Shown piece by piece: positions 8,733 to 18,150 of a DNA stretch of 64,000 nt. The DNA is from JBBDYG01 sp040901765 (lineage in GTDB: Bacteria > Planctomycetota > Planctomycetia > Pirellulales > Lacipirellulaceae), in assembly GCA_040901765.1 (NCBI GenBank), contig JBBDYG010000040.1, forward strand, positions 1 through 64,000, written 5' to 3'. Numbering within the stretch: position 1 is the stretch's first letter; every line of letters starts with the position of its first letter. Below the pieces are notes generated by a model. That model was not told the DNA's origin and made no database searches. It saw only the letters and a list, made by a program, of their open reading frames with translations. The position numbers were made by a program, and so were the translations under genes.

Positions 8733-9134
8733 TTACTTTTCCTTGTAAACCGTTGACTTGGTGAGCTTGCCCTCGGCGTTATAAATCCTCCACTCGCCGA
8801 CTTTCTCGTCGTTCAGGTAATGGCCTTCATCGTGGAGAACGCCGTTGGGATGATACCGCTTCCATAGCCCGACTTTCTTCTCCTGGTCGAACCCGCCGGT
8901 CTGCATCAACTCGCCGTTCTCGCGATACCACGTCCACTCGCCCGTCATTTTGCCATCGGCATAGCTGCCGATCGCTTTCAGTTGACTATTCTTCAGGTAG
9001 TACTTCCACTCGCCTGCCTTTTCACCATCGACGTGCTGGCCTTCGCAGCACAGCGAGCCGTCTTTGAAGTGCTCTTCGTAGGGGCCGTCTTTGAGCTGGC
9101 CCTTCGCGTCGCGTTTGCTGTTGTCGAGCTTCAT
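8733..9134 (-). CDS. MORN-variant repeat protein (YwqK-like)
   Basis: This 133-residue protein is built of about five 20-22-residue repeats of the type D-G-(K)-x-x-GEW-x-x-Y-x-x-(N)G-x-L, for example GEWKYYLKNSQLKAIGSYADG and the following unit. This is the MORN_2 pattern of YwqK-family proteins, some of which act as antitoxins or effector-immunity proteins. No toxin partner is adjacent, so an antitoxin role is not supported here. There is no signal peptide, so it is probably cytoplasmic. Confidence 0.7.
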   Translation of the reverse strand: MKLDNSKRDAKGQLKDGPYEEHFKDGSLCCEGQHVDGEKAGEWKYYLKNSQLKAIGSYADGKMTGEWTWYRENGELMQTGGFDQEKKVGLWKRYHPNGVLHDEGHYLNDEKVGEWRIYNAEGKLTKSTVYKEK

Positions 9135-9148
9135 AGGTTATGATTGCA

Positions 9149-9397
9149 CTATTCAGCAGCGAAATCTTTGTGGGCGTAGAACTCGATGAAGCCGCAGGAG
9201 GAACAGCGATATGCGGCCAGGGGCAGCGTGCCGTGTGGCAATTTGGTCCCGGTCCAAAAAGACTTTTGCGGTGCTCCTGGCGCCCATTGGCTCACCAAGC
9301 GTAAACCATAGGTGTTGTCGACGATGAAACCTTGCGTCATGGGGCCGTTGCACTTCTGGCATACGCGTTGAATTTCATACATCGCAAGAGATGCCAT
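9149..9397 (-). CDS. Small zinc-ribbon protein
   Basis: The 82 residues contain two zinc-knuckle halves: CQKC near the N-terminus (C-x-x-C then GPM) and CSSC near the C-terminus (YRCSSCGFIEFYA). This is a classic four-cysteine zinc ribbon of the kind in DUF6487-like proteins. Translation could also begin five codons later (MYEIQ). It lies 14 bp upstream of the MORN gene on the same strand. The function is unknown. Confidence 0.6.
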   Translation of the reverse strand: MASLAMYEIQRVCQKCNGPMTQGFIVDNTYGLRLVSQWAPGAPQKSFWTGTKLPHGTLPLAAYRCSSCGFIEFYAHKDFAAE

Positions 9398-9524
9398 TTT
9401 GCCGCCCTACGATAGAGGATTAGTTGCTCGCACTAACGCGGGCAAGTATGCACGAAGTATAACCGCTGTATACCAAATACGCCAATTCGCGTGTTGCGCC
9501 GAGCACTGCCTGGGATCCTTAAAG

Positions 9525-9710
9525 CTAAGAAGCTCTCTGCGACCGAACTTTATAGACTCCAAACACAAGCAGCACCGCTCCAATAATAATCATCCCCATC
9601 GATCCGAGCCTGTTGCCTCGTTCCATTACAAAACGTTGCGGTTCATTCGGCGAATAGTACACGTGTAGCGGCTTTCCTGGAGGATACTTCCGAACGCGTG
9701 AAGCCGGCAT
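9525..9710 (-). pseudogene. DUF3592-like protein, C-terminal fragment
   Basis: The frame contains a pattern typical of the end of DUF3592 membrane proteins: YPPGKPLHVYYSPNEPQRFVM followed by a single hydrophobic helix (GMIIIGAVLLVFGVYKV) and a short basic tail. The N-terminal helix and the beta region of the family are missing. Upstream DNA instead encodes a pyridoxamine-oxidase-like protein in another frame. A deletion has therefore joined the two genes near 9705-9720. Confidence 0.55.
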
Positions 9711-9973
9711 TCCCCACCAATGTCGAATTCCACGACCCCGATAGCGCAGCGTGGCTCACGTTCAATGCGCTTTGGGAACGTATCTGATTGATAATTCCCG
9801 ATGAACCAGAGAGTTTCGTCTTCCCACAGGAACCAAACGGGCGACTCACGCGGTCCGTGCTCAGAGTCGGTGGCCAGGTGAGCAAACAGGGGCCGCGCGA
9901 GAACTTCGTCGAGAAGGCGGCGCGAGGCGGTCGCATCGACGTCGAAATTATCACCCGCTTGGGCGATCTTCAT
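9626..9973 (-). pseudogene. Pyridoxamine 5'-phosphate oxidase-family protein, C-terminally truncated
   Basis: Starting at ATG 9973 the product begins like a flavin-binding split-barrel protein: RPLFAHLATDSEHGPRESPV, WFLWEDETLWFIGN, DTFPKRIEREPRCAIGVVEFD. About 85 residues match the family; homologues usually run to 130-160. After the codons for EFDIGG the frame enters DNA that in another frame encodes the DUF3592 fragment, and it stops after about 30 unrelated residues. The family motif expected there (H-x-G-x-R-G) is absent. It probably does not produce a functional enzyme. Confidence 0.55.
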
Positions 9974-10038
9974 ACTCCGAACCTCGTCGCCGCCGAGCCA
10001 TGCCTTCTGTGTGAGGACCGTGAACGGCCATCGCTCAC

Positions 10039-10443
10039 TTATGCCTTCTCTAAATGCTTCAGCATATCGCGGCACGCCTTCTCGCACTTGCGGCATTCGT
10101 CCGCGCACTGCTTCATCATGGGATCGTCCGTGAACTTCTCGCACGCGTCGCCGCAATGTTTGCAGGCTTCGGCGCAGGCTGTGCAGATCAGATCGCTGAA
10201 CGGTCCCTGGCGGGCCACGATCGATGATGCGGCTTGACAAGCGGTCGCGCAATCTTGGCAAGTTTGCAGCGTCGCGAGATGTTCTTTTTGACCTTCGGCA
10301 ACGAGCGTGGCGCAGTGTGTGCTACAGGCATCGCAGATGCGAGCGCAGTCATCGCACGCCTGGGCGCACTGCATGAAGTGGTGATCGTGGCCGGCTGGAG
10401 CGGCAAGCGCGAGGGCGGCGGCGAACGTCGGGAGCAGGAACAT
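10039..10443 (-). CDS. Exported four-helix-bundle copper-binding protein (Csp1-like)
   Basis: A hydrophobic N-terminal signal (MFLLPTFAAALALAAPAG) is followed by a helical domain with 18 cysteines spaced C-x3-C or C-x2-C along four helices (CAQACDDCARICDAC... CADECRKCEKAC). This is the pattern of bacterial cytosolic/periplasmic copper storage proteins, formerly DUF326. His residues HDHH after the signal may help recruit metal. A signal sequence indicates the Csp1 (exported) rather than the Csp3 type. GGAGG lies about 10 nt before ATG 10443. Copper(I) storage or detoxification outside the cytoplasm is the likely role. No copper ATPase is adjacent. Confidence 0.82.
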   Translation of the reverse strand: MFLLPTFAAALALAAPAGHDHHFMQCAQACDDCARICDACSTHCATLVAEGQKEHLATLQTCQDCATACQAASSIVARQGPFSDLICTACAEACKHCGDACEKFTDDPMMKQCADECRKCEKACRDMLKHLEKA

Positions 10444-10528
10444 CGGTTAGTCCTCCGTATTAAATGTGGGTCAACGCGCGCAACCACTGCGAGCGCGGGA
10501 CCGACGGAATACATGCAAATCTTGGACC

Positions 10529-13500
10529 TTACACCAGCGCCGGCTCCAGCCGCCCAGCCGTTACGTCCGATAGAACGCGGAACAATTCATCCGGCTGGAT
10601 CGGCTTCGTGACGTAGGCGTCCATGCCCGCGTCGCGGCAGTGGTCGCGGACGCCCTGGATCGCATGGGCGGTCATCGCGACGATTGGTGTATGTACGCCC
10701 AATGCTTCCTCGCGGGCGCGGATGGAGCGGGCGGCTTCCAGGCCGTCCATCACGGGCATCTCCACGTCCATCAGCACCACGTCGAATTCGCCTTGTGCCA
10801 GCGCGTCGACCGCTTCTTGGCCGTTGGTGACGGCGGTCACTTCGTGGCCTTGAAGTTGCAACAATCCGACGGCCACTTCGCGGTTCACGGGGCCATCGTC
10901 CGCCAGCAGGATGTTTAGCGATCGAACCATATCAACCGTGGCCGTTGGTGCGTCGGCCAACTCGCAGTGCAACTGCATCGCATCGGTGATAGCCGCGAGC
11001 AACTCCGCTTGGGTAGCGGGCTTGGTGAGGCGGTGGTGACCCCGTGCGGGGCCGTCGCCGTCGACCCAATCGGGCGGCAGCAGTGCGATCACACTCCAGT
11101 TGCGCTCCGCCAATGGCAACTCAAGATCGAGCGTTTCGAAATCGGCCTTGGAGGCATCGAGCAGCGCAAGGCCCTGGCCGCTCGGCATTTCATTTTCGAT
11201 TCCGCAACGCGCCTCCTGCAAGGTCGCGCAGCACGTGACGCTTGCTCCGTGGTCCTCGAGTAATTCGGAATAAACGCGGCGGTTGGTCGCATTCTTACTC
11301 ATCACCAGCGCCTCGACCCCAAGCAAATCGGTCTTCGGCGGCAGCCCTGATCCATTTTGGGCGGTTGGAAGCGGGACGACGAAATGGAAGGTAGTTCCCT
11401 CGCCTTCGACGCTCTCCAGCCAGATGCGGCCTTGCATTAGCTTTACGAATTGAACGGAAATCGACAGGCCTAGGCCCGTGCCTCCAAACTTGCGGGTGGT
11501 GGAACTGTCGCTCTGTTGGAACGCTTCAAACACCGCCTTCTGTTTGTCGGCGGGAATGCCAATACCGGTATCTTTCACCGAGAAGTGGAGCGTCGCAATG
11601 TCCGACTCGAGCGATTCGACTTCGACGTTGACGAGTATTTCGCCGCGCTCGGTGAACTTGACGGCGTTTCCGACCAGGTTGACGACGATCTGTCGCAGGC
11701 GATTGGGATCGCCCACGATCTGCGCCGGCGCCTCGGGCGCGACGCGGCAGATAAGTTCCAGGCCTTTCTTGAACGCATTGGCCGAAAGTAGCCGCACGGC
11801 GTCGCCGACGACTTGATGCAGTTGGAACGGGATTGACTCCAGTTCCATTTTGCCTGCTTCGATCTTCGACAGATCGAGCACGTCGTTGAGCAGCGTGAGT
11901 AGCGCGTCGCCCGATTGCTTGACGATCTTCAGGTAGCTTTGTTGTTGCGACGTGAGCCGCGTGGCCAGGGCTAACTCGGCCATGCCGAGAATGCCGTTCA
12001 TCGGCGTGCGGATTTCGTGGCTCATCGTGGCGAGGAACTTGCTCTTGGCCTGATTCGCCGACTCGGCGGCGAGCATCGCAATCCGCAGTTCTTCCTCGGT
12101 CTTGCGCAGCTCGTTCGCAACGCGCTCCAGTTCGCGGTTCGAGAGGGCCAGCTCGCAGGCTCGCGATTCGGCGGCGGCGGTCCGTTCTTCGACCCGCTGT
12201 TCGAGCGTGGCGTTCAAGTTTTGCAATTGCTGGAATCCTTCGGCATTTTCGAGCGCTGCGCCGGCGATGCAGGCAACAAAGTCTGCCAGGCGTTGTTCGT
12301 CTTCTCCGAATAGACCCGTAATCTGGCTGTTAGTCACGTAGAGGCATGCCGCGGCGCGGCCGCGCACGAAGACGGGAGCGCAGAGCGACGAACCAGCCAC
12401 GGTTTCGTCGAGTTGATCGCTGGCAGCAGCAACCGCCGAACCCGCTTCGAGGCAATCGGCGATGAGCTGCTTTTGGAACGGCACGTCCAGATCGCCGACG
12501 GCGGGCCGAAAATAATCCGCGCCGCGATCGAGATCGACCTCGAGCACGGCGCAATGCTGACCGCGGAGTAGCCGCAGCGCTGCTTGGCGTGCTTGTTCGT
12601 AGATCGACTCTTCAAGCAATGCCGAAGCCACTCTTCTTCCCGAGTCGAGCACCGTGTCGAACCGGTCGGCAAGCGAAAGAGTAACCAGTTCGGCGGAGCC
12701 GCGTTGAGATGACGAATCAGCTTTCTGTGCCTGCATCAAATCGAGTTGGGACTTGCCGCGTTCGAGGTCGACCTCCGCCTTGTTCCAATTAAACTCTCGC
12801 CCGACCTTACCGCGGGCTAACAAGGTCTGCGCCACTTCATAGCGTTCGCCCAATTGATCGGCCAGCGCGAGACTGCGATCGAACAGCCGCTTGGCTTTGA
12901 GCGCCTTGCCTCGCATTGCGCTTACGATCGCATATTCGCGGAGGGCTTGCGGCAAGTCGTTGCGGCAAACGCGGGCGGCGCGAATCGCTCGGCGGGCCGC
13001 TTTTTCGGCGGCTTTCAACCCGCGGCGTCGCAACACCTGATTGTATCCGTTGCGGCACTCGACTTCCTGACGCCAGGCGGTGGCCAGCCATGCCTGATTT
13101 GGCACTGTGTAAGAATTGCAAACGCCGGCGGCGCGGGTGATGTCAATGGCTTTCTCGAAGACTGCGATCGCTTCGTGCGCGCTGCCCTGCTCCAGCAGGC
13201 AAACGCCTTTGGCAAGCAGCACCTGCGCCGTGCCTTGGGCGTCGAACCGCTCGCGTTCAAGTTCTCGCTCTAAGATATCGCTCGGAATAGTGCCATGACC
13301 GGAACGAGCCCAAACATCCAAGTTGATACCGGAGGCTTGCTCATCTCCCAACTCGACTCCCGAGCGATGGTTCAACTGCGCTTCTTCGAGCGCGGCACGA
13401 AAGTCACCCAGGTGGTACAGCGACGCGGCGATTTGGTAGCGAGCGGTGTGTACCTGTTGATAATCGCCCATCCGCTCCAGCAATCGCACCGCTTCGCGGC

Positions 13501-16447
13501 ACTTGACGATGCACTCCGAGAACCGCGACGCGGCATAGAGCACCACGCCATAGTAGTGGAGCGACTGGCCTTGGCCCCACAGGTCGCCGAAGGATCGGCG
13601 GATTTCCAGCGACTTCTGCGCGTAGGCAATGCCGCGCTCGAACAGCGGAATGAGAGTCATGCCGGGGGCATGTTCGGAGTAAGCGTGTGCAAGTTCAAGT
13701 GTCGGCAGAAAGGTTTCCGCGAGGTTAAGACCTCGCATGTGTGCCCAGAGCGCGATCACCTTGCTGCGGGCGTACCAACTTCCGTGGGCCAGGCCGCTAA
13801 ATAGTTGGAGCGTGAGACGTTCCGACTCGGTCGGATATCGGTTGCGGCGATGGAGAAACAACCTTGGAACAAGCGTATGCAGCAGTTGAATGAACCCCTG
13901 CCAAGCGAAAACCATCAGAAACGCGGGCATGCGGCGTGGAACGTACATGCCGAGCGTGCGAAGTGCGGATTCAAAATCGCGCACGGCGCGGTCCATGTCA
14001 CCGCGCTTGAACGCCAGGTCGGCCAGCCGGCCGCGAATCTGGGCTTGTTGCAGTTGTCCATCGGCAAGCCCCGCGGCAAGCTCGAAGAGCTGCGCGGCCT
14101 GGTCGTAACGGCCGCGCAGCATGAGCACGTCGCCGAGGCCTTCCGCCAAGCGAAATTGCGTGGCCTTGTCCGCTACGTCGGCGCCGCGCTGCGCGATACG
14201 ATATTGCTGCTCGGCGATTTCGAGCGCATGCTGGCCCCGCGCCTGTTCGGCGGCTTGCAGAGCGTAAGACAGCGCGCTATAGGCGTCGCCGGCGGCATCG
14301 AAGTGGAACGCCAGCTCCGCGAACCGGCTTTCGTCAAGCTTGCGAAGCCGCCACGCCGCCCGCAAATGAATGCTCCGCCGTTCGGCATCCGAGAGCCGAT
14401 CGAGCAGCGTCTCGCGGACTTTGTCATGGACAAAGACGCAACTCGACTGGTCGGGCCGAATCCAAATCAACTGACGACGCCGGGCTTCGTCCAAAGAGCC
14501 GATCGTTTCGGTGGGCTCGCTCGTCAACAAGGCCACGGCCATGCCGATGTCAAACTCCTTTCCGAGCACGGCACCGACCGACAGCAACTCGAGCGCTGCT
14601 TGATCGAGGAGTTCCACTCGCCGCGTGAGAAGTGTCGCCGCCCGGCTTGATGACTGGCACGAGACGAGTGACGTTTCGTCGACGCGCCAACCCGCAGGGT
14701 CGGCTACGAGCGCACCGCACTCCACGAGTCCGCGCACGACGGCAGAGGCCATAAACGGGCTTCCATCGGCAAGGCGCGAGACCACCTCGAGAATCGCATC
14801 GGGCAGCGGCCCGGCCATTGAAACCGCTAGTCGGCCGACCTCTTCGGTAGACAAGCCCGACATGACCAGTTGGGCCGCGGGATTGGACTTGCGCAAGAGA
14901 TGGCCCGGCGGCACCTCGTCGCTGCGGAACGCGGCGATGACCAGCACGTGATTGTTATGTTGCGGCGACTGACCATATTGCGCCTGCCACCGTTGCAAGA
15001 GTTTCCAGGTAAGCTCATCGGCCCATTGGCAATCATCGAGCATCACGAGAGCAGGGCGGTCCGATGCGCCGACCGCATGGAGTAGCTCGCACAGCGATCG
15101 GAGGCTCCGGGCTTCCCCGAACGCCTCGGGCGCAAAAATCGGATCGTCGCCTAGCCCCAGGACTTCGGACAGTTGTGGTACCGTCGCGACGAGCGCCGCT
15201 TGTTCAGCGCCCAGCGCATCGCGTAACGACTGGAGCAGTTCCGGATGGCTGCGCGCCGCGGATGCCAGTCCGTTGATGACGCCATCGAGAATCTGCAAGG
15301 GCCGGTGGCCAACCTCGTTCGATTTCTCGCCGCGGAACACCCGCATTCCGCGGCGGGCCGCCTGCCGGGCGATCTCGGCCAATAAGCGCGTCTTACCCCC
15401 ACCCGATTCGGCTTCCACGAGCACCAGGCCGCCATGGCCTTCTTGTGCGCGGCCAATCATGCGGTCGATGGTTTCGAGCTCTCGTGTACGGGCGACAAAT
15501 GCCGGTTCCGTGAGCGTGCAGCGAATATCGTGCGCGCCGACGACTACTTGTGGATCGCGTTCGCCGCGGTCGAGCGCCGCCTGGATGGCATCCAGATCGG
15601 CCAGCACGGCGTCGGCCGATTGGTACCTGTCGCGCGGATCCTTGCGCAACAGCCGCTGCACCAACTCATCGAGCGCGCGAGGGATTTCAAGCCCGAGCGC
15701 TCGCAACTCGGGCGCCGGCGATGTCATGTGCGCAAACAGAATTTCGCCGACCGAATCGCCCTCAAATGGCGGCCGGCCGGCAAGGCTGAAGAACAGCACC
15801 GCGCCTGCCGCATAGAGGTCCGAATACGGCCCGAGGTCATGGTCGATCAAGCCGGCTTGCTCGGGCGACAGGTACCAGGCAGCGGCGAGGGTGTCTTCAC
15901 TCGGCGCGCCTTCGAGGCACATGCGCAGCGAAGGGCCGATATCGACCAACGTTGCGGCGTGAAGCACCTCCCCATCGACGACGATGTTCTCGGGCTTCAC
16001 GTCGCCGTGCAGCACGTTTCGCTGATGCAGCGATTTCAGCGCCACGAAGAGCGACCGCGCGGTGGCCATCGCCTCGGGAGCACTTAGCTGACCTCGCTTG
16101 GCGAGCGAATGGCCCGTGACGCGCCGCATGACAAGAAACAGCCGTTGGTCGTCCGTTCGCGTAACGAGGAATTCGGGTAGACAGGGGCATCGAAGCTCTT
16201 GGAGGATGGCCGCTTTCTGCTGCAACCGGAGCGACATTCCGGCCGGAAGCGTCTGCATGTGGAATCCCTTGACGATCACCGGCTCCTGGGTTTGCAGGTC
16301 GGTGCCAATCGTCAAGAGCGACGCGGGTGTTGCTTTGAGGATGGTATCGCAGCGAAAGCGATCACCCAGTGCTTTGCTCAGCGCGCTGGCCCAAATCTCC
16401 CGCGTTTCATCGAGATCATTGACACCAGTGGGACGTTCAACAGCCAT
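10529..16447 (-). CDS. Giant Ser/Thr kinase-ATPase-TPR-GAF-hybrid histidine kinase
   Basis: About 1972 residues, with domains in this order. Ser/Thr kinase at 30-290: catalytic loop HGDVKPEN near 146, but DIG where DFG is expected. PknK/MalT-type AAA ATPase from about 330: ESGGGKT near 351, LVMLDDC. A long TPR-like helical region (about 700-1200). GAF (about 1230-1380). Coiled coil. HisKA with HEIRTPMNG (phospho-His near 1478). HATPase_c (NLVGNAVKF, DTGIGIP, GTGLGLS). A receiver-like segment lacking the phospho-Asp signature. A canonical receiver at the C-terminus: LMDVEMPVMDG, Asp near 1893, TKP lysine. There is no membrane segment, so it is probably a cytosolic sensor. Translation may alternatively start 18 codons upstream at a GTG. 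An HD-GYP and an Hpt gene lie a few kb away. Confidence 0.88.
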   Translation of the reverse strand: MAVERPTGVNDLDETREIWASALSKALGDRFRCDTILKATPASLLTIGTDLQTQEPVIVKGFHMQTLPAGMSLRLQQKAAILQELRCPCLPEFLVTRTDDQRLFLVMRRVTGHSLAKRGQLSAPEAMATARSLFVALKSLHQRNVLHGDVKPENIVVDGEVLHAATLVDIGPSLRMCLEGAPSEDTLAAAWYLSPEQAGLIDHDLGPYSDLYAAGAVLFFSLAGRPPFEGDSVGEILFAHMTSPAPELRALGLEIPRALDELVQRLLRKDPRDRYQSADAVLADLDAIQAALDRGERDPQVVVGAHDIRCTLTEPAFVARTRELETIDRMIGRAQEGHGGLVLVEAESGGGKTRLLAEIARQAARRGMRVFRGEKSNEVGHRPLQILDGVINGLASAARSHPELLQSLRDALGAEQAALVATVPQLSEVLGLGDDPIFAPEAFGEARSLRSLCELLHAVGASDRPALVMLDDCQWADELTWKLLQRWQAQYGQSPQHNNHVLVIAAFRSDEVPPGHLLRKSNPAAQLVMSGLSTEEVGRLAVSMAGPLPDAILEVVSRLADGSPFMASAVVRGLVECGALVADPAGWRVDETSLVSCQSSSRAATLLTRRVELLDQAALELLSVGAVLGKEFDIGMAVALLTSEPTETIGSLDEARRRQLIWIRPDQSSCVFVHDKVRETLLDRLSDAERRSIHLRAAWRLRKLDESRFAELAFHFDAAGDAYSALSYALQAAEQARGQHALEIAEQQYRIAQRGADVADKATQFRLAEGLGDVLMLRGRYDQAAQLFELAAGLADGQLQQAQIRGRLADLAFKRGDMDRAVRDFESALRTLGMYVPRRMPAFLMVFAWQGFIQLLHTLVPRLFLHRRNRYPTESERLTLQLFSGLAHGSWYARSKVIALWAHMRGLNLAETFLPTLELAHAYSEHAPGMTLIPLFERGIAYAQKSLEIRRSFGDLWGQGQSLHYYGVVLYAASRFSECIVKCREAVRLLERMGDYQQVHTARYQIAASLYHLGDFRAALEEAQLNHRSGVELGDEQASGINLDVWARSGHGTIPSDILERELERERFDAQGTAQVLLAKGVCLLEQGSAHEAIAVFEKAIDITRAAGVCNSYTVPNQAWLATAWRQEVECRNGYNQVLRRRGLKAAEKAARRAIRAARVCRNDLPQALREYAIVSAMRGKALKAKRLFDRSLALADQLGERYEVAQTLLARGKVGREFNWNKAEVDLERGKSQLDLMQAQKADSSSQRGSAELVTLSLADRFDTVLDSGRRVASALLEESIYEQARQAALRLLRGQHCAVLEVDLDRGADYFRPAVGDLDVPFQKQLIADCLEAGSAVAAASDQLDETVAGSSLCAPVFVRGRAAACLYVTNSQITGLFGEDEQRLADFVACIAGAALENAEGFQQLQNLNATLEQRVEERTAAAESRACELALSNRELERVANELRKTEEELRIAMLAAESANQAKSKFLATMSHEIRTPMNGILGMAELALATRLTSQQQSYLKIVKQSGDALLTLLNDVLDLSKIEAGKMELESIPFQLHQVVGDAVRLLSANAFKKGLELICRVAPEAPAQIVGDPNRLRQIVVNLVGNAVKFTERGEILVNVEVESLESDIATLHFSVKDTGIGIPADKQKAVFEAFQQSDSSTTRKFGGTGLGLSISVQFVKLMQGRIWLESVEGEGTTFHFVVPLPTAQNGSGLPPKTDLLGVEALVMSKNATNRRVYSELLEDHGASVTCCATLQEARCGIENEMPSGQGLALLDASKADFETLDLELPLAERNWSVIALLPPDWVDGDGPARGHHRLTKPATQAELLAAITDAMQLHCELADAPTATVDMVRSLNILLADDGPVNREVAVGLLQLQGHEVTAVTNGQEAVDALAQGEFDVVLMDVEMPVMDGLEAARSIRAREEALGVHTPIVAMTAHAIQGVRDHCRDAGMDAYVTKPIQPDELFRVLSDVTAGRLEPALV

Positions 16448-16921
16448 GCGCAGCGCTATTCGTTGTATGGGACCGGCCGCGCGCAGCGCGGCCGATAACA
16501 CCTTTGGCGGAAGTAACTGGTGAAGAATACGCCACGCGAAAGTTCTCTATTACTCACGCGCAAAGTTGCCATTTCGGTTGCATCAATTATTCGGCATGGG
16601 GCGATTGTACGAGTAAAGAAAAGTAGTCCGCCTCCGAACTGCGTTTTGCGGTTGTTCTGTACCGCTTCGGCAAGCGGTCCGGATCGGCGCGACTTTACCC
16701 ATCTCTGAAAGCAATCGTTCTGTGCCGATCGCACCACCGCAGCATCGCGCGTCGTGGCGCAATTGGTAAGAAAATCAATTGACGCACCTTCGTAACAATC
16801 GCCACACTTGGTTTTCGCGACACGCAGGGAAGTGGGTCGAGCGGGTGTGACGAACGACACCGTCTCGCGTGTGGCTAGCCAAGTTGATTACTTTTACTTT
16901 CCTTGCAATTGGGGCTGCACA
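16448..16921. promoter_or_regulatory. Divergent intergenic region, 474 bp
   Basis: The region separates the giant kinase gene from a methyltransferase gene on the other strand and must carry both promoters. It is AT-richer than the flanking genes. No clear operator or riboswitch was recognised. Confidence 0.35.
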
Positions 16922-18013
16922 ATGAAAACTGAATTGGTGGTTGGAGGTCGAGTGGATGCCTTCTTTGGTGAAGATGTAAAACGCTTCACAAGCGGGCTAG
17001 CGGCGCTCGATGCGCAGATCGACGCGAACGAGATGCCGCGTCCGGACGAGCGGTTCGAGGCGCTCTTGGAACTGTTGGCGGAGATGCGGGCGGCATGCGG
17101 CCAGTTGGAGCACGATCTTGCGGATGGCAACGGGATGCTAAAATCGGTGCAGCAGCGATTCCGGCACGCGATCGCACCATGGATGGATCGCAGCCCGATG
17201 ATGCACCGCGCCAAGGTCAAGCCGCGTGGTTATGCCGGCGATTACATGATGCTGACGGCGATTTACGATGGAAAACCGCTGTCGCGCGGCTTGGGAGGGT
17301 ATCTCGATCTGTTCTTCTTGAAGACCGAGTTGGGCCGCGCCGTTCCCGCCCGGATGACTTCCCTGCATGAGTTTTTGCGTCAGGAGATCGGCCGTCGCCC
17401 CACGGAAAGCAGCATCCTCAACGTGGCCTGCGGGCCGTGCCAGGAGTACGCGCACGGCTTTCCTTCGATGCAGGCTCGCGGCGCTTGCGTCACTTGCGTC
17501 GATTTCGACACCGAGGCGATCGCGTATTCCCAAAGCAGCATCGTGGCTTCGCGCGACGATCTGCCCGAGTTCCGTTTCGTGCGTTATAACGCGCTCCGCA
17601 TGAAGGCTTCGCGGCCGTTCATCGAGAAGTACGGCCAGTTCGACATTGTGTACAGCGTGGGACTGTGCGATTACATTCCCGACCAGCCATTGATCGCCAT
17701 GCTCCGCGGTTGGGGCGAGCTGCTCAAGCCCGAAGGAGTGCTGTTTATCGCGTTCAAGGACACGGAGCGGTACGACAAGACCGATTACCAGTGGCTGACC
17801 GATTGGTACTTTTTCCAACGGACCGAATCAGAATGCCGCGATCTGTTTCTCGCCGCCGGTTGGCGAGAAGAGGAACTTTCGATGACCCGCGATGCCACGG
17901 GGATCATTATGAACTTCGCCGCCCAAGCGAAGACGCCAGCGTTTCGACGCATCGACGGCCCGCACGCAATGTTCGTGCCCGCCTCCGCGAAGGCGGCGGT
18001 ACCCGCCGAGTAG
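16922..18013 (+). CDS. Class I SAM-dependent methyltransferase (PhcB-like group)
   Basis: The 363-residue protein has an N-terminal helical part with the conserved block KPRGYAGDYMMLTAIYDGKP and a Rossmann methyltransferase domain: motif I LNVACGPCQEY, acidic motif II CVDFD, then DIVYSVGLCDYIPD. The KPRGYAGDY block is shared with methyltransferases annotated as 3-hydroxypalmitate methyl ester (PhcB-like) quorum-signal enzymes, so a signal- or lipid-modifying role is possible but not shown. The ATG at 16922 is chosen because residues upstream look non-coding. It is divergent from the giant hybrid kinase, which fits a signalling context. Confidence 0.7.
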   Translation: MKTELVVGGRVDAFFGEDVKRFTSGLAALDAQIDANEMPRPDERFEALLELLAEMRAACGQLEHDLADGNGMLKSVQQRFRHAIAPWMDRSPMMHRAKVKPRGYAGDYMMLTAIYDGKPLSRGLGGYLDLFFLKTELGRAVPARMTSLHEFLRQEIGRRPTESSILNVACGPCQEYAHGFPSMQARGACVTCVDFDTEAIAYSQSSIVASRDDLPEFRFVRYNALRMKASRPFIEKYGQFDIVYSVGLCDYIPDQPLIAMLRGWGELLKPEGVLFIAFKDTERYDKTDYQWLTDWYFFQRTESECRDLFLAAGWREEELSMTRDATGIIMNFAAQAKTPAFRRIDGPHAMFVPASAKAAVPAE

Positions 18014-18035
18014 CGTTCAAAATGCCGTCCCCATT

Positions 18036-18075
18036 TTCCCCTCCCCCGTCCGCGGGGGAGGGGGGTAGGGGAGGC
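18036..18075. repeat. CCTCCCCC/GGGGGAGG hairpin
   Basis: A short inverted repeat of C- and G-runs (CCCTCCCCCGTCC then GCGGGGGAGGGGGG) lies 23 bp after the methyltransferase stop. It is a low-complexity palindrome that may act as a terminator-like hairpin, but no T-run follows. Confidence 0.5.
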
Positions 18076-18150
18076 GGTCTTTAGTTTGATGCCGCCGCTT
18101 CGCGGCCGAGAGACGCGGTGCGGCGGGAGACGCTCGACCGGGGAGCATTA

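Noticed and set aside
8733..9134. Toxin-antitoxin pair with the YwqK-like protein as antitoxin
   Set aside because: Neighbouring genes (methyltransferase, zinc ribbon) are not toxin-like.
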